A DNA stretch of 64,000 bases from positions 1,240,001 to 1,304,000 of the forward strand of contig NZ_WWFG01000002.1 of assembly GCF_026127265.1 (NCBI RefSeq), read 5' to 3'. This DNA is from Nostoc sp. KVJ3. Its GTDB lineage: Bacteria > Cyanobacteriota > Cyanobacteriia > Cyanobacteriales > Nostocaceae. Made by a program: the position numbers and the translations under genes. The notes under the pieces are model-generated. The model saw only the letters and a program-made list of their open reading frames with translations. It had not been told where the DNA came from and made no database searches. Of this stretch, positions 52,315 to 61,641 are shown in pieces (the first letter of the stretch is position 1; the number at the start of each line of letters is the position of its first letter).

Positions 52315-54420
52315 TTAGGTAACACCAAAGACAATCACTAAGCCCAAAACCGCCCCAAATACAATCAAGGCATAGAATTGAGCGCGACCGTTTTCTAGGT
52401 ACTTCAGACCTTCACCGCTAACAAGGGTGAAAAAGCCTGTGAGGTTAACAGCACCATCGACAACGCGGAAGTCAACTTCCATAACTTGTCTAGCTAGGCG
52501 ACGCAAGCCGAGGACAAAAACCCGATGGTAAATGTCATCAAAGTACCACTTGTTGAGGGATAACTCGTAAAGTGGTTTGATTTGAGCAGCGATCGCAGCC
52601 GGGTCAATTTTCCGGCGCAAATACATCAGTGAAGCCAGGGTAATCGCAATTAAAGAAATTCCGACTGAAGCCCCCGCCATGATGTAGAATTCCGTCGGAT
52701 TGAACTCGGCAGCCTTTTCTATAACTTCGGAAAGGGTTTCGCTAGGAGGAAAGATAAACTCTTCAAAATAATTGGCGTAGGGAGTTCCCACCAAACCAAT
52801 CAAAATCGAAGGCACTGCTAGCAGTGCCAAGGGTAGGGTCATCGTCCACGGCGATTCGTGGGGGGAGTCGCTGTGATGCCCGTGGGAGTCATGGGAATCA
52901 TGATGATCACTAGTTGCCGCCAATTCTCCTTTCTTCATCGCCCCAGGCCCAAAATTCGGGGCTGGTTCTGCTGACTCTAATTCCAGGACAATTGTCGCCG
53001 CAGCACTCTTGAGTTTTTGCTTGATTTTTTCGTCAGTACCCCGGAATTTGCCTTCAAATGTCATAAAATACATTCTAAACATGTAGAAAGCAGTAATCCC
53101 GGCAGTTAGCCAGCCAATCATCCAAAGAAATGGGTTAGCCTCAAAAGCCTTCCCCAAAATTTCATCTTTTGACCAGAAACCAGCAAAGGGCGGAATCCCA
53201 GAAATTGCCAAGCAACCAATCAAGAAAGTAATTGAGGTGACGGGCATATACTTCCGCAGTCCACCCATCAAGCGCATATCTTGAGCTAAGGCGGGGTCGT
53301 GTCCAACGACACCTTCCATACCATGAATTACTGAACCTGAACCCAAGAACAGCATCGCCTTGAAATAGGCGTGGGTCATGAGGTGGAATAGTCCAGCACT
53401 GTAGGAACCTATGCCCATCGCCATCACCATGTAACCAAGTTGGGAAATGGTGGAATAAGCCAAGCCCTTTTTGATGTCGTTTTGGGTAATGGCAATGGTT
53501 GCCCCCAAAAACGCCGTAAACGCCCCAGTAAAGGCAATGACGTTCATTGCAACTGGAACGTGTTCAAATACTGGGTACATCCGGGCAATGAGGAAAACAC
53601 CAGCCGCCACCATTGTTGCTGCGTGAATCAAGGCAGAAATGGGCGTGGGGCCTTCCATTGCATCTGGTAGCCAGACGTGGAGGGGGAATTGGGCTGATTT
53701 CGCCACTGGGCCTAAGAAAACTAAAATCGCCAACAGGACAGCGAGAAAATTGCTGATCGAACCTGATTGCACGAGTTGAGCGAGGCGATCGCCCATGATA
53801 TTAAAATCAAAGCTTCCTGTTGCCCAGAATAGCCCCAAAATGCCGAGTAACAAACCAAAGTCGCCCACGCGGTTAGTCACAAATGCTTTTTGGGCGGCAT
53901 CTGCTGCTGACTTGCGATCGAACCAAAAGCCAACCAGCAAGTAGGAACACATTCCCACCAGTTCCCAGAATATATAAACCTGTACTAGGTTGGGGCTGAC
54001 CACCAGACCTAACATTGAGGAGCCAAACAAACTGAGATAGGCGTAAAACCTCACGTAACTGGGATCGTGAGCCATGTAGCCATCGGTGTAAACCATGACT
54101 AAGCAAGCTACCGTTGTGACAATCACCAGCATTAGGGCTGTCAGGTGGTCGATAGTGTAGCCCATGCTCAGGTGAAAATTACCTGCTGCTGCCCACTCAA
54201 AGGTGCGAAGATAAGGCGCGTGTCCTTGAATTTGACTCCAGAGCAAGGCAAACGACAGCACCATAGCTGCTGCCATCATAGAGATAATCACCACAGCGTT
54301 CAGCTGCCGGAGGCGGTTTGTCACCTGATTCAACGAGATTAACCCTAGACCGACCAGCATTGCCCCAAAAAGAGGGAACACCGGAATCAGCCAGGCATAC
54401 TGATAGATTACTTCCATCAC
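52315..54420 (-). CDS. ndhF: NAD(P)H-quinone oxidoreductase subunit 5 (NdhF)
   Basis: Largest antiporter-like subunit of NDH-1, 701 residues, about 15 helices plus the long lateral helix. Motifs: VYIFWELVGMCSYLLVGFWF (conserved Glu), AQFPLHVWLPDAMEGPTPISALIHAATMVAAGVFLIAR, AYSTISQLGYMVMAMGIG, and FAGFWSKDEILGKAF. A His-rich, probably metal-interacting loop (HHDSHDSHGHHSDSPHESP, about bases 52860-52915) separates two late helices. ATG 54417 (MEVIYQ) and 54420 are equivalent. The partner ndhD is found only after an 7.9-kb accessory island; see findings. Confidence 0.96.
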   Translation of the reverse strand: MMEVIYQYAWLIPVFPLFGAMLVGLGLISLNQVTNRLRQLNAVVIISMMAAAMVLSFALLWSQIQGHAPYLRTFEWAAAGNFHLSMGYTIDHLTALMLVIVTTVACLVMVYTDGYMAHDPSYVRFYAYLSLFGSSMLGLVVSPNLVQVYIFWELVGMCSYLLVGFWFDRKSAADAAQKAFVTNRVGDFGLLLGILGLFWATGSFDFNIMGDRLAQLVQSGSISNFLAVLLAILVFLGPVAKSAQFPLHVWLPDAMEGPTPISALIHAATMVAAGVFLIARMYPVFEHVPVAMNVIAFTGAFTAFLGATIAITQNDIKKGLAYSTISQLGYMVMAMGIGSYSAGLFHLMTHAYFKAMLFLGSGSVIHGMEGVVGHDPALAQDMRLMGGLRKYMPVTSITFLIGCLAISGIPPFAGFWSKDEILGKAFEANPFLWMIGWLTAGITAFYMFRMYFMTFEGKFRGTDEKIKQKLKSAAATIVLELESAEPAPNFGPGAMKKGELAATSDHHDSHDSHGHHSDSPHESPWTMTLPLALLAVPSILIGLVGTPYANYFEEFIFPPSETLSEVIEKAAEFNPTEFYIMAGASVGISLIAITLASLMYLRRKIDPAAIAAQIKPLYELSLNKWYFDDIYHRVFVLGLRRLARQVMEVDFRVVDGAVNLTGFFTLVSGEGLKYLENGRAQFYALIVFGAVLGLVIVFGVT

Positions 54421-54491
54421 TGACGCCTACTTTTAGAATTCTTGATTTAGCGTGTCGAAACTGTTAATAATTGTGACACACACCCTTTAGG

Positions 54492-54524
54492 ATAAAATAA
54501 CCCACCCAAGAGTGATTGGGTGGG
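54492..54524 (-). terminator. Probable terminator of the thioredoxin-like gene
   Basis: CCCACCCAA (54501-54509) and TTGGGTGGG (54516-54524), a 9-bp perfect stem with a 6-nt loop, followed on the minus strand by TTATTTTATCC. It also lies within the ndhF upstream region. Confidence 0.65.
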
Positions 54525-54540
54525 GTGTTAAGCATGGTTT

Positions 54541-54608
54541 TAGATTTGGGCATTGGGAATTGGGCATTGGGCATTGGGAATGGGGCATGGGGCATTGGGA
54601 ATTGAATA
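54541..54608. repeat. Low-complexity GGGCATTGGGAATTG tract
   Basis: About seven imperfect 7-bp units of GGGCATT/GGGAATT/GGGGCAT. Same family as parts of 1367-1390 and 26140-26161. Lies between the thioredoxin-like gene and ndhF. Confidence 0.75.
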
Positions 54609-54673
54609 TTAGTTATTCTTTGTTCCTAACCTCCCTCTTCTCCGTCATCTCCCCCATGCTCCATACCCCACGA

Positions 54674-55060
54674 TCAAGCTAATCGACACTCTAAGTCCAC
54701 TGTTTTTGAACTCTTGTAGATTTTCGGGTAATTGCTGTAGCTAGCTTTAATCTCTTCTAAAGCCAGACGTAAGTCTTCTCTGCTGCGAAAGCATTCCAAG
54801 CGATGACGAACAGTGCCATTTTCAATCAATAGTAGAGTTGGCAGTGATTTTAGCCTATAAGTAGTAGACAATTTAAAATTTTGATCGGCGTTAACCCCAA
54901 CTAATTTAATTTCGTCCCCACATTGGGCTTGAAATTGCAACAACAGTGGGTGGATAATCCGACACAGTCCACACCAAGGTGCTTCAAAGTTAACTAAAAC
55001 AGGAATAGGAGATTCTAAAACTTCTTGAGTAAATGTCTGTTCACTAACCGACAACACCAT
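54674..55060 (-). CDS. Thioredoxin-fold protein with CGLC active site
   Basis: 128 residues. Thioredoxin core: PIPVLVNFEAPWCGLCRIIHPLL with WCGLC in place of the common WCGPC, VGVNADQNFKLSTTYRLKSLPTLLLIENG with the cis-Pro loop, and RSREDLRLALEEI. A charged C-terminal tail of about 20 residues (NYPKIYKSSKTVDLECRLA) carries one more Cys. Replacing Pro by Leu between the cysteines usually shifts redox potential, so this may serve as a specialised reductant. Upstream of ndhF in the same direction, with a terminator hairpin between. Confidence 0.9.
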   Translation of the reverse strand: MVLSVSEQTFTQEVLESPIPVLVNFEAPWCGLCRIIHPLLLQFQAQCGDEIKLVGVNADQNFKLSTTYRLKSLPTLLLIENGTVRHRLECFRSREDLRLALEEIKASYSNYPKIYKSSKTVDLECRLA

Positions 55061-55480
55061 GATGCCTCTTGGATTATAAGGTTTTTATATTAAACTACCT
55101 ATCAGTACTGAAGTTAAGGATTAGTAAGTCAGTAACTGCCGAGAGATGCTTTCAGTAACCAAATCTCAGGACACAGAATAATTAGGCAAAAATTCAGCGT
55201 GTTGATGTGTCTCTGACAAAAAAGCCAGCGCAGATGTCATGGTGGCTTTTTTGAATTTTAGACTCCTGATTGCTTTGGCTGCCTGGGAATTTGACTTAAT
55301 CTGCCAATTGACTCCCAAGGAAGGACGACTGACTAACAACTACCAATATAAAATCTCAAGCTGACTGAACGCACCCCCACTGATAGATGTTTGAATTTAT
55401 CCTACATTGATTTGGGGCAATTGATAAGCTGAAATTTCATCTATTTTAGATTTTCTGCTGACACTGGGGATCGCTTAAAT
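55061..55480. other. Intergenic region with a terminator-like hairpin
   Basis: No gene. AAAAAAGCCA (55218-55227) and TGGCTTTTTT (55243-55252) form a 10-bp stem usable as a terminator for nnrU on the minus strand. The rest is featureless and should include the thioredoxin-gene promoter. Confidence 0.55.
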
Positions 55481-56197
55481 TTACCATGTTATCCTACCAG
55501 TTACTTCCATCAAGAGAGGGTGCGACCACCAAAGCAAAGCGATAAAAATGGCAACTCCCAAATAAGCAGGACGAAGAAATTCCTGCCATAAGATAGATTG
55601 ACGGCCGTCAATAATTGCTTTAAAGGGAATAATTGAAGTGCGTTGTTTGGCACTTTCAAAGGCTTCCCCATAGCGATCGCTCAAACGGCGATCGCCGTGC
55701 CAAACCCCAAACAAGTGATGCAATACTAATCCAATGGAAGTCACTAGGGTAAAGGTAGTCCCCAACCAGAGAGTATGAGCAACACACCAAATTATTTGTC
55801 CCACCATCTGGGGATGACGGGTAATCCGAATAATTCCGGTTTCGTAGAGATGAACTTGGGGCTTTTGAATGGCAGCAATTTCTAGTAGATTGAAGGTAGC
55901 AGGATATAAAAACAAAAACGAGATCGCTGACAGCAGCCAAACAAACTCTCGTACTCCTGGCACTCCTTGTACCTGCCAAAGTTGCAAACCATCATAGCGG
56001 TGCCCAAAAAAGTAAATAATTAAGATCACAGCCAACGGTAGGCTGACTAATGCAAAAAAAATGCGATAAAGCCTTGGGCCAATATACTTCTCTGCCCAAG
56101 GACGCAAAGCAGCGCCTCCACTGTGAGCGATCGCAAAAACTATTTGTAACCCCAGTATGACAAAATGACTGGGTGTCAACCAAGAAATCGGCAGCAT
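55481..56197 (-). CDS. NnrU-family membrane protein
   Basis: Polytopic membrane protein of 238 residues with about six helices. NnrU/Z-ISO features: HFVILGLQIVFAIAHSGGAA, ARLYRIFFALVSLPLA-type helix (PRLYRIFFALVSLPLAVILI), LYETGIIRITRHPQMVGQII with the conserved RHPQ, and LGLVLHHLFGVWHGDRRL with paired His. NnrU is named from nitric-oxide reduction clusters; the plant homologue is 15-cis-zeta-carotene isomerase, which binds heme through such His residues. A role in carotenoid isomerisation is possible but not established by sequence. It lies between the LysR gene and the thioredoxin-like gene. Confidence 0.87.
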   Translation of the reverse strand: MLPISWLTPSHFVILGLQIVFAIAHSGGAALRPWAEKYIGPRLYRIFFALVSLPLAVILIIYFFGHRYDGLQLWQVQGVPGVREFVWLLSAISFLFLYPATFNLLEIAAIQKPQVHLYETGIIRITRHPQMVGQIIWCVAHTLWLGTTFTLVTSIGLVLHHLFGVWHGDRRLSDRYGEAFESAKQRTSIIPFKAIIDGRQSILWQEFLRPAYLGVAIFIALLWWSHPLLMEVTGRITW

Positions 56198-56409
56198 ATA
56201 GACGAGTGAAGTAATTTAAAGAAAATTGAATTCAGTACAACCAATACCACAAAGTATTCCAAAGGAGACTTTAGTCAAGATGTTGTGCTATTGTCCTTTT
56301 CGAGTCAAATGTTCAAGTTTAATATGCAACAAATCATGCTCGGTTGATTGCTGCCAAACTTTATTTGTTGTGTGCATCCGCTCCTTTCAATGTTTGTGGG
56401 TTGAGCCTT

Positions 56410-57423
56410 ATGTCTGACCTTCCTTTCACTTTAGATCAGTTACGCATTTTAAAAGCGATCGCCCAAGAAGGAAGCTTCAAGCGTGCCGCTGATAGTCTTT
56501 ATGTTTCCCAACCTGCTGTCAGCTTGCAAGTCCAAAATCTCGAACGGCAGCTAGATGTCCCTTTATTCGACCGTGGAGGACGACGCGCCCAATTAACTGA
56601 AGCAGGGCATCTACTTCTAAATTACGGTGAAAAAATCCTCAGTCTGTGTCAAGAAACCTGCCGCGCCATTGAGGATTTACAAAATCTCCAAGGTGGTACT
56701 TTGATTGTCGGTGCTTCTCAAACCACCGGCACTTATCTTTTACCCAAAATGATCGGGATGTTTCGACAAAAATACCCAGATGTGGCAGTGCAATTACACG
56801 TCCACTCCACCAGGCGAACTGCTTGGAGTGTGGCTAATGGACAAGTCGATCTAGCGATTATTGGCGGTGAAATTCCTGGTGAACTGTCAGAATCATTGGA
56901 AGTTGTTCCTTACGCCGAAGATGAACTAGCGCTGATTTTACCGGTCTTTCATCCCTTTGCCAAACTTGAAACCATCCAAAAAGAAGACCTATATAAATTA
57001 CAATTCATTGCCCTAGATTCCCAATCGACTATCCGCAAAGTAATTGACCAAGTGCTAGGACGCTGTGAAATTGATACCAGACGTTTTAAAGTTGAAATGG
57101 AACTAAATTCCATTGAAGCAATTAAGAATGCTGTGCAGTCTGGCTTAGGGGCTGCTTTTGTTTCCACAAGTGCGATCGCTAAAGAGTTACAAATGGGCGT
57201 TCTGCACCGTACTCCCATTGAAGGCGTTGTCGTCAAACGGACTCTGTGGCTGATCTTTAATCCTAATCGCTATCGATCCAAGGCCGCAGAAGCTTTTAGT
57301 AAAGAAATTTTGCCCCAGTTTGCTAACCCTGGATGGAATCAAGATGTGTTAACATTTACACAAAAAAGCATAGTGGTAAGTACATTAGATATAGCCATGC
57401 CCGCCTCCTCTGGCGAAGACTAA
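56410..57423 (+). CDS. LysR-type transcriptional regulator, RbcR/PacR type
   Basis: 337 residues from ATG 56410 (MSDLPFTLDQLRILKAIAQE); an upstream in-frame ATG (56344) would add 22 residues without homology. Winged HTH: GSFKRAADSLYVSQPAVSLQ, VQNLERQLDVPLFDRGGRRA. Effector domain: LIVGASQTTGTYLLPKMIGM, GEIPGELSESLEVVPYAEDE, and NSIEAIKNAVQSGLGAAFVS. This is the cyanobacterial RbcR family controlling carbon-fixation genes; from memory, the Anabaena PCC 7120 homologue near ndhF is PacR (All3953), a global regulator of photosynthetic carbon assimilation. Divergent from nnrU. Confidence 0.88.
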   Translation: MSDLPFTLDQLRILKAIAQEGSFKRAADSLYVSQPAVSLQVQNLERQLDVPLFDRGGRRAQLTEAGHLLLNYGEKILSLCQETCRAIEDLQNLQGGTLIVGASQTTGTYLLPKMIGMFRQKYPDVAVQLHVHSTRRTAWSVANGQVDLAIIGGEIPGELSESLEVVPYAEDELALILPVFHPFAKLETIQKEDLYKLQFIALDSQSTIRKVIDQVLGRCEIDTRRFKVEMELNSIEAIKNAVQSGLGAAFVSTSAIAKELQMGVLHRTPIEGVVVKRTLWLIFNPNRYRSKAAEAFSKEILPQFANPGWNQDVLTFTQKSIVVSTLDIAMPASSGED

Positions 57424-57437
57424 AACCTAGCCATCAT

Positions 57438-57690
57438 AATTCGTAATGACGCTCCTGCGTCGCTCTAAGCGAAGCCATGCCGAAGGCTTTACGCTGCGCT
57501 AACTTAATTCGTAATTAAATAGGGGTTGATACCTCTGTTTCTATAAAAGGCACTTCAGCAATGCTCAGTGACTGCTTGTTTTGCATCAAGGTTTAAATAC
57601 CCCTCACAAAACATAATTATTCTCTTCTTTCCGAGACCTCCGCGAACGACACGAGAAAGCGAGTCCACGTAGAGAGCGTCATTACGAATT
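57438..57690. repeat. 253-bp element with 17-bp perfect terminal inverted repeats
   Basis: AATTCGTAATGACGCTC (57438-57454) and its exact complement at 57674-57690. The interior has short repeats (GCGAAGCCATGCCGAAGGC). It occupies the whole 57424-57716 gap; no gene. Confidence 0.75.
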
Positions 57691-57716
57691 ACGAATTATT
57701 TTGACTAATCACGAAA

Positions 57717-59114
57717 ATGGAAGTTTACTGTACTCGTCCAAGTTGCCCACAACCACGAAACTATTTTGCCGATTTAGATGATATTACAACGCTGAAAACA
57801 ACGCAGCAAAAGTACTGTATTACCTGTGGAATGCCACTGCTGCTAGATGGTCGATATGTCCCCACGAAGTTGCTAGGAAGAGGCGGGTTTGGAGCTGCAT
57901 TTTTGGCACGCGATCGCCGAATCCCAGGAATGCGTCAATGCGTGGTAAAGCAGTTTCAACCAGCAGGAAATTTAACCTCCGCTCAACTGCAACAAGCACA
58001 GATAATGTTTGAGAGAGAGGCAGAAGTTTTAGCACAACTTGGTAACGATCACGAGCAAATTCCCGACTTGTTTGCCTTCTTTCCAGTGATAGTTAATAGT
58101 TCGCAACCAGCACATCAAAACCAATTTTTTTACTTGGTACAAGAATACATTGATGGGCAAAACTTAGAAGAAGAATTAGTTCAACAGGGCAAATTCTCGG
58201 AACAGCGAGTGTTAGAGGTGCTGCAAGAAATCCTAAAGGTGCTAAGGTTTGTCCATGAGCGAGGAATTATCCATAGAGATATAAAACCTTCTAACATTAT
58301 GCGCCGTCGTGATGGTAAACTTTTTTTACTAGATTTTGGCGCAGTTAAGCAAGTGACAAACGTTGCATTAGGGGCTGCTTCTTCTACAGGAATTTATTCT
58401 ATGGGATTTGCACCGCCTGAACAGATGGCTGGAGGTCAAGTATTCCCATCTACAGACTTATACGCTTTGGCTGTAACTCTGATTACCTTGTTGACAAATC
58501 AGGAGGCAATTCAACTATTTGATGCCTACAGCAATCAGTGGAAATGGCATGAGCAAGTCAGTATCAACCCTCAACTTGCTGATATTTTAGACAAGATGTT
58601 ACTACCTGCTGCTAATCAGCGTTTCAAGTCAGCCCAGGAAGTTCTAGATGCACTTCATTCACAACCTCTAGCCGCTACACAACTTAATTCGCCCTCCGCA
58701 ACACTTCCACCACAACCACATCAAGGTTCTAACCCCGTTGTTCGCCGTCAGCCACCAACTAAACCAGCGTTTTCGACAGTGGAATTATTAAGTGGGGCGG
58801 CATTTAGTGGATTTGAGGGAGCATTGATAGCGATCGCCCTCCTCAGTCTAGTACAATCACCAATAGTTACTTTTGTTGTTGCATCTGTAATTTTGGGGAT
58901 ACTGGTATTTGTCCAAACCAAACGGTGGATTGAAAAATTCGATTTATTAATTATTCCAACAATTACTTTTGCAATTATTTTCTTTCTCCCCTTTTTACAG
59001 GGGGGGCTTGGCATTCAGGCAGTGATAATTTTATCAGTTGCAGCAGCTTTAGTAGCCATTTCACTAACAGCCATATTTCGACTTATTTATAAACTATTAT
59101 CTCTCATCCTTTAA
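57717..59114 (+). CDS. Serine/threonine protein kinase with N-terminal zinc ribbon and C-terminal membrane segments
   Basis: 465 residues. A four-Cys zinc ribbon opens the protein (CTRPSC, then CITCGMP). A Hanks kinase domain (about 45-310) follows: LLGRGGFGAAFLARD glycine loop, CVVKQF lysine, IIHRDIKPSNIMRR catalytic loop, FLLDFGAVKQV DFG, and GFAPPEQMAGG (APE-like). A Pro/Gln-rich linker (LPPQPHQGSNPVVRRQPPTK) leads to about three C-terminal membrane helices (SGAAFSGFEGALIAIALLSL onward). This architecture is characteristic of cyanobacterial Pkn proteins. Two binding-protein-like genes follow closely (26 and 56 bp), suggesting an operon in which they provide extracytoplasmic sensing. Confidence 0.93.
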   Translation: MEVYCTRPSCPQPRNYFADLDDITTLKTTQQKYCITCGMPLLLDGRYVPTKLLGRGGFGAAFLARDRRIPGMRQCVVKQFQPAGNLTSAQLQQAQIMFEREAEVLAQLGNDHEQIPDLFAFFPVIVNSSQPAHQNQFFYLVQEYIDGQNLEEELVQQGKFSEQRVLEVLQEILKVLRFVHERGIIHRDIKPSNIMRRRDGKLFLLDFGAVKQVTNVALGAASSTGIYSMGFAPPEQMAGGQVFPSTDLYALAVTLITLLTNQEAIQLFDAYSNQWKWHEQVSINPQLADILDKMLLPAANQRFKSAQEVLDALHSQPLAATQLNSPSATLPPQPHQGSNPVVRRQPPTKPAFSTVELLSGAAFSGFEGALIAIALLSLVQSPIVTFVVASVILGILVFVQTKRWIEKFDLLIIPTITFAIIFFLPFLQGGLGIQAVIILSVAAALVAISLTAIFRLIYKLLSLIL

Positions 59115-59140
59115 AAAACTCATGGTGCTAATAGCCACCT

Positions 59141-60184
59141 ATGTCTCAAAAAAACGAAACACTTAGCCTTTTTTTGGCCGTTGTCATTACTATTGGTTTA
59201 ATCTTTAGTGGCTTATGGTTTCTTATGGAACGGTGGGCACAACTAAATGGAACTGTTGCTAAATCTCCAGAGACTAGCAACACAGATAATTCCATGAACC
59301 AGTTCCTCAGTAAATGTAACGTGTCCAACCTCCCAGAGGGGACATTTAACTATGGTGGTAGCACCACCTGGGCACCGATCCGTAAAGAAGTAGACTCCGT
59401 ACTCCAAAGCCAGTGCCCTCGGTTTGTTTTACGCTACACTCAGCCTCCATTAAGTAAAGCCGGATCGGGAACTGGCTTGCGAATGTTGATAGACAATCAA
59501 CTAGCTTTTTCTCAATCTTCTCGTTCAGTCAAGGCTGAAGAAAATGCCGAAGCTCAACAAAAAGGATTTAGCTTAAAAGAAATTTCGGTGGCGATTGATG
59601 GAATTGCGATCGCAGTTAACCACGATCTCAATATTCCTGGTTTAACTGTTGCCCAACTCAAAGACATCTACACTGGCAAAATTACTAACTGGCTACAGGT
59701 AGGTGGGCCAAACTTACCAATTACAGTCTACTCTCGTAGCAAAGAATCTGGTGGTACAGCGGAGTTCTTTGTCGAAAATGTTCTAAATAAAGAAAATTTT
59801 GGTAAAAATGTTACTTTTATTGACACAACAACTGAAGCACTACGAAAAGTAGCTGCAAGTCCTGGGGGGATTTATTATGCTTCTGCCCCAGAGATTGTAC
59901 CCCAGTGTATTATTAAATCCCTACCATTGGGGCGTACAAGCAATCAATTTGTACCTCCTTACCAAGAACCATTTGTACCTCCATCTGAATGTCCTAATAA
60001 ACATAATCACTTGAATAGTAAGGCATTTAGTAGTGGAGACTATGCAATTACCCGCAATTTATTTGTAATTGTTAAACAGAATGGTCAAACAGATCAGCAA
60101 GCTGGGGAAGCTTATGCAAATTGGCTGTTGACACCCCAAGGTCAAGAACTGATCGAAAAAGCTGGATTTGTCCGAATTAAATAA
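59141..60184 (+). CDS. PstS-like substrate-binding protein, membrane-anchored
   Basis: 347 residues. After MSQKNETLSLFLAVVITIGL, a single hydrophobic segment with no clear cleavage site anchors the protein. The binding domain is phosphate-type: FNYGGSTTWAPIRKEVDSVL, SGTGLRMLIDNQLAFSQSSR, VNHDLNIPGLTVAQLKDIYTGKITNW, and YSRSKESGGTAEFFVENVL. The extra region NKHNHLNSKAFSSGDYAITR precedes the final helix. PstC/A/B genes are absent. It begins with the same MSQKNET as the next gene, which suggests a shared origin for the N-terminal anchors. Probably phosphate or an anion; the role with the kinase is inferred. Confidence 0.85.
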   Translation: MSQKNETLSLFLAVVITIGLIFSGLWFLMERWAQLNGTVAKSPETSNTDNSMNQFLSKCNVSNLPEGTFNYGGSTTWAPIRKEVDSVLQSQCPRFVLRYTQPPLSKAGSGTGLRMLIDNQLAFSQSSRSVKAEENAEAQQKGFSLKEISVAIDGIAIAVNHDLNIPGLTVAQLKDIYTGKITNWLQVGGPNLPITVYSRSKESGGTAEFFVENVLNKENFGKNVTFIDTTTEALRKVAASPGGIYYASAPEIVPQCIIKSLPLGRTSNQFVPPYQEPFVPPSECPNKHNHLNSKAFSSGDYAITRNLFVIVKQNGQTDQQAGEAYANWLLTPQGQELIEKAGFVRIK

Positions 60185-60240
60185 GTGAAGTACTTAGATT
60201 TAGCAAAATAATCAAATAATAAACATTTTTTATTTAATTC

Positions 60241-61641
60241 ATGTCACAAAAGAATGAAACCAAAATTTTAGCCTTGGCTCTATTGCTGACAGTTGGCATA
60301 GTTAGCGGTGGTTTTTGGTGGTTTAAGAACTCTGGTGTCAAAATTGGTAATACCGCCACTATTCCCAATCAGGAAACAGGTAGCAATTCGTCCTTACAAG
60401 ACCGCATTAGTTTTGGGGAAAAATCCTTGATGTCGGGTGACATTTCTCTAGTTAAAAAAGAAGGAGTAGAGGCGATCGCTACTAAAAGTTATGATCATGC
60501 GATCGCCAATTTCACAGCCGCCCTAAAACTCAACCGTAACGATCCAGAAACCTTAATTTTTCTTAATAATGCCCGCATAGATTCTTCCAAGAGCTACACC
60601 ATCGTCGTTTCTGTACCATTAGGCACTGACCCCAATGCTGCTTTAGAAATTTTACGTGGCATCGCCCAAGCCCAAAATCAAGTTAATAGCTCTGGGGGAA
60701 TCAAGGGAGTACCGTTGAGAGTAGGGATAGCTAGCGATGACGACAATCCAGAAATAGCCAAGCAAATCGCTTCCAGCCTAGTCAACAATTCCGAAGTATT
60801 AGGTGTAGTTGGGCCGAATACTAGCGATTCCACCTTAGCCGCAGGTACTATCTATACTTCTGGACAGCTTGTAGCAATTTCTCCTACCAGCACATCTGTA
60901 AAAATTTCTAACTTTAGCCGCTACGTTTTTCGCACGGTTCCCAGTGATTTTATGGCTGCGAGAAGTTTAGGCAACTATATGGTGAAAACCTTGCAGAAAA
61001 AAAATGCAGTGGTTTTCTTTAATTCTCAGAGTAACTATAGCCAGTCTTTAAAGTCGGAGTTTGTTTCATCTGTTTCCCTAGAGGGTGGACAAGTATCCAG
61101 CGAATTTGACTTATCCAAGGCGGATTTTAGTGCGGCTAAAAGCCTAGAACAAGCAACTAAGCAAGGTGCAGAAGTATTGATGTTAGCTGCTAACACGGAA
61201 ACTCTGGATAAAGCACTGCAAGTAGTACAAATTAACCAAAAACGGTTAACTCTGCTGGCGGGAGATGATGTTTACAACGCCAAAACTTTAGAAATTGGCA
61301 GAGAGCAAGCTGTGGGGATGGTATTAGCAGTTCCCTGGCATATTGACGGCGATCCGAAGTCAGATTTTCCTCAGAAATCGCGGCAGCTATGGGGTGCTGA
61401 TGTGAGTTGGCGAAGCGCCCTTAGTTATGATGCTACTATTGCTCTCATTGGGGCATTAAAAATCACTCCCACACGTTTTGGAGTCCAACAAGCACTGACC
61501 TCCTCTGATTTTTCTGCCACAGGCGCTTCTGGAACAATTCGATTTTTAGCATCAGGCGATCGCAATGCGCCAGTCCAACTTGTGAAAATCGTTCCTGGTT
61601 CTCGCTCTCGTACTGGTTATGACTTTGAACCAGTGCATTGA
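60241..61641 (+). CDS. LivJ-like (Peripla_BP_6) binding protein with N-terminal anchor and TPR-like segment
   Basis: 466 residues. N-terminal anchor MSQKNETKILALALLLTVGI; a TPR-like stretch (EAIATKSYDHAIANFTAALK, LNRNDPETLIFLNNARID) near residues 75-115. A branched-chain amino-acid-type binding fold follows: TIVVSVPLGTDPNAALEILR, AQNQVNSSGGIKGVPLRVGI, EVLGVVGPNTSDSTLAAGTI, VAISPTSTSVKISNFSRYVF. No Liv permease genes. Placed directly after a kinase and a PstS-like protein, it is best seen as a sensor or accessory protein rather than a transporter part. Ligand unknown. Confidence 0.85.
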   Translation: MSQKNETKILALALLLTVGIVSGGFWWFKNSGVKIGNTATIPNQETGSNSSLQDRISFGEKSLMSGDISLVKKEGVEAIATKSYDHAIANFTAALKLNRNDPETLIFLNNARIDSSKSYTIVVSVPLGTDPNAALEILRGIAQAQNQVNSSGGIKGVPLRVGIASDDDNPEIAKQIASSLVNNSEVLGVVGPNTSDSTLAAGTIYTSGQLVAISPTSTSVKISNFSRYVFRTVPSDFMAARSLGNYMVKTLQKKNAVVFFNSQSNYSQSLKSEFVSSVSLEGGQVSSEFDLSKADFSAAKSLEQATKQGAEVLMLAANTETLDKALQVVQINQKRLTLLAGDDVYNAKTLEIGREQAVGMVLAVPWHIDGDPKSDFPQKSRQLWGADVSWRSALSYDATIALIGALKITPTRFGVQQALTSSDFSATGASGTIRFLASGDRNAPVQLVKIVPGSRSRTGYDFEPVH

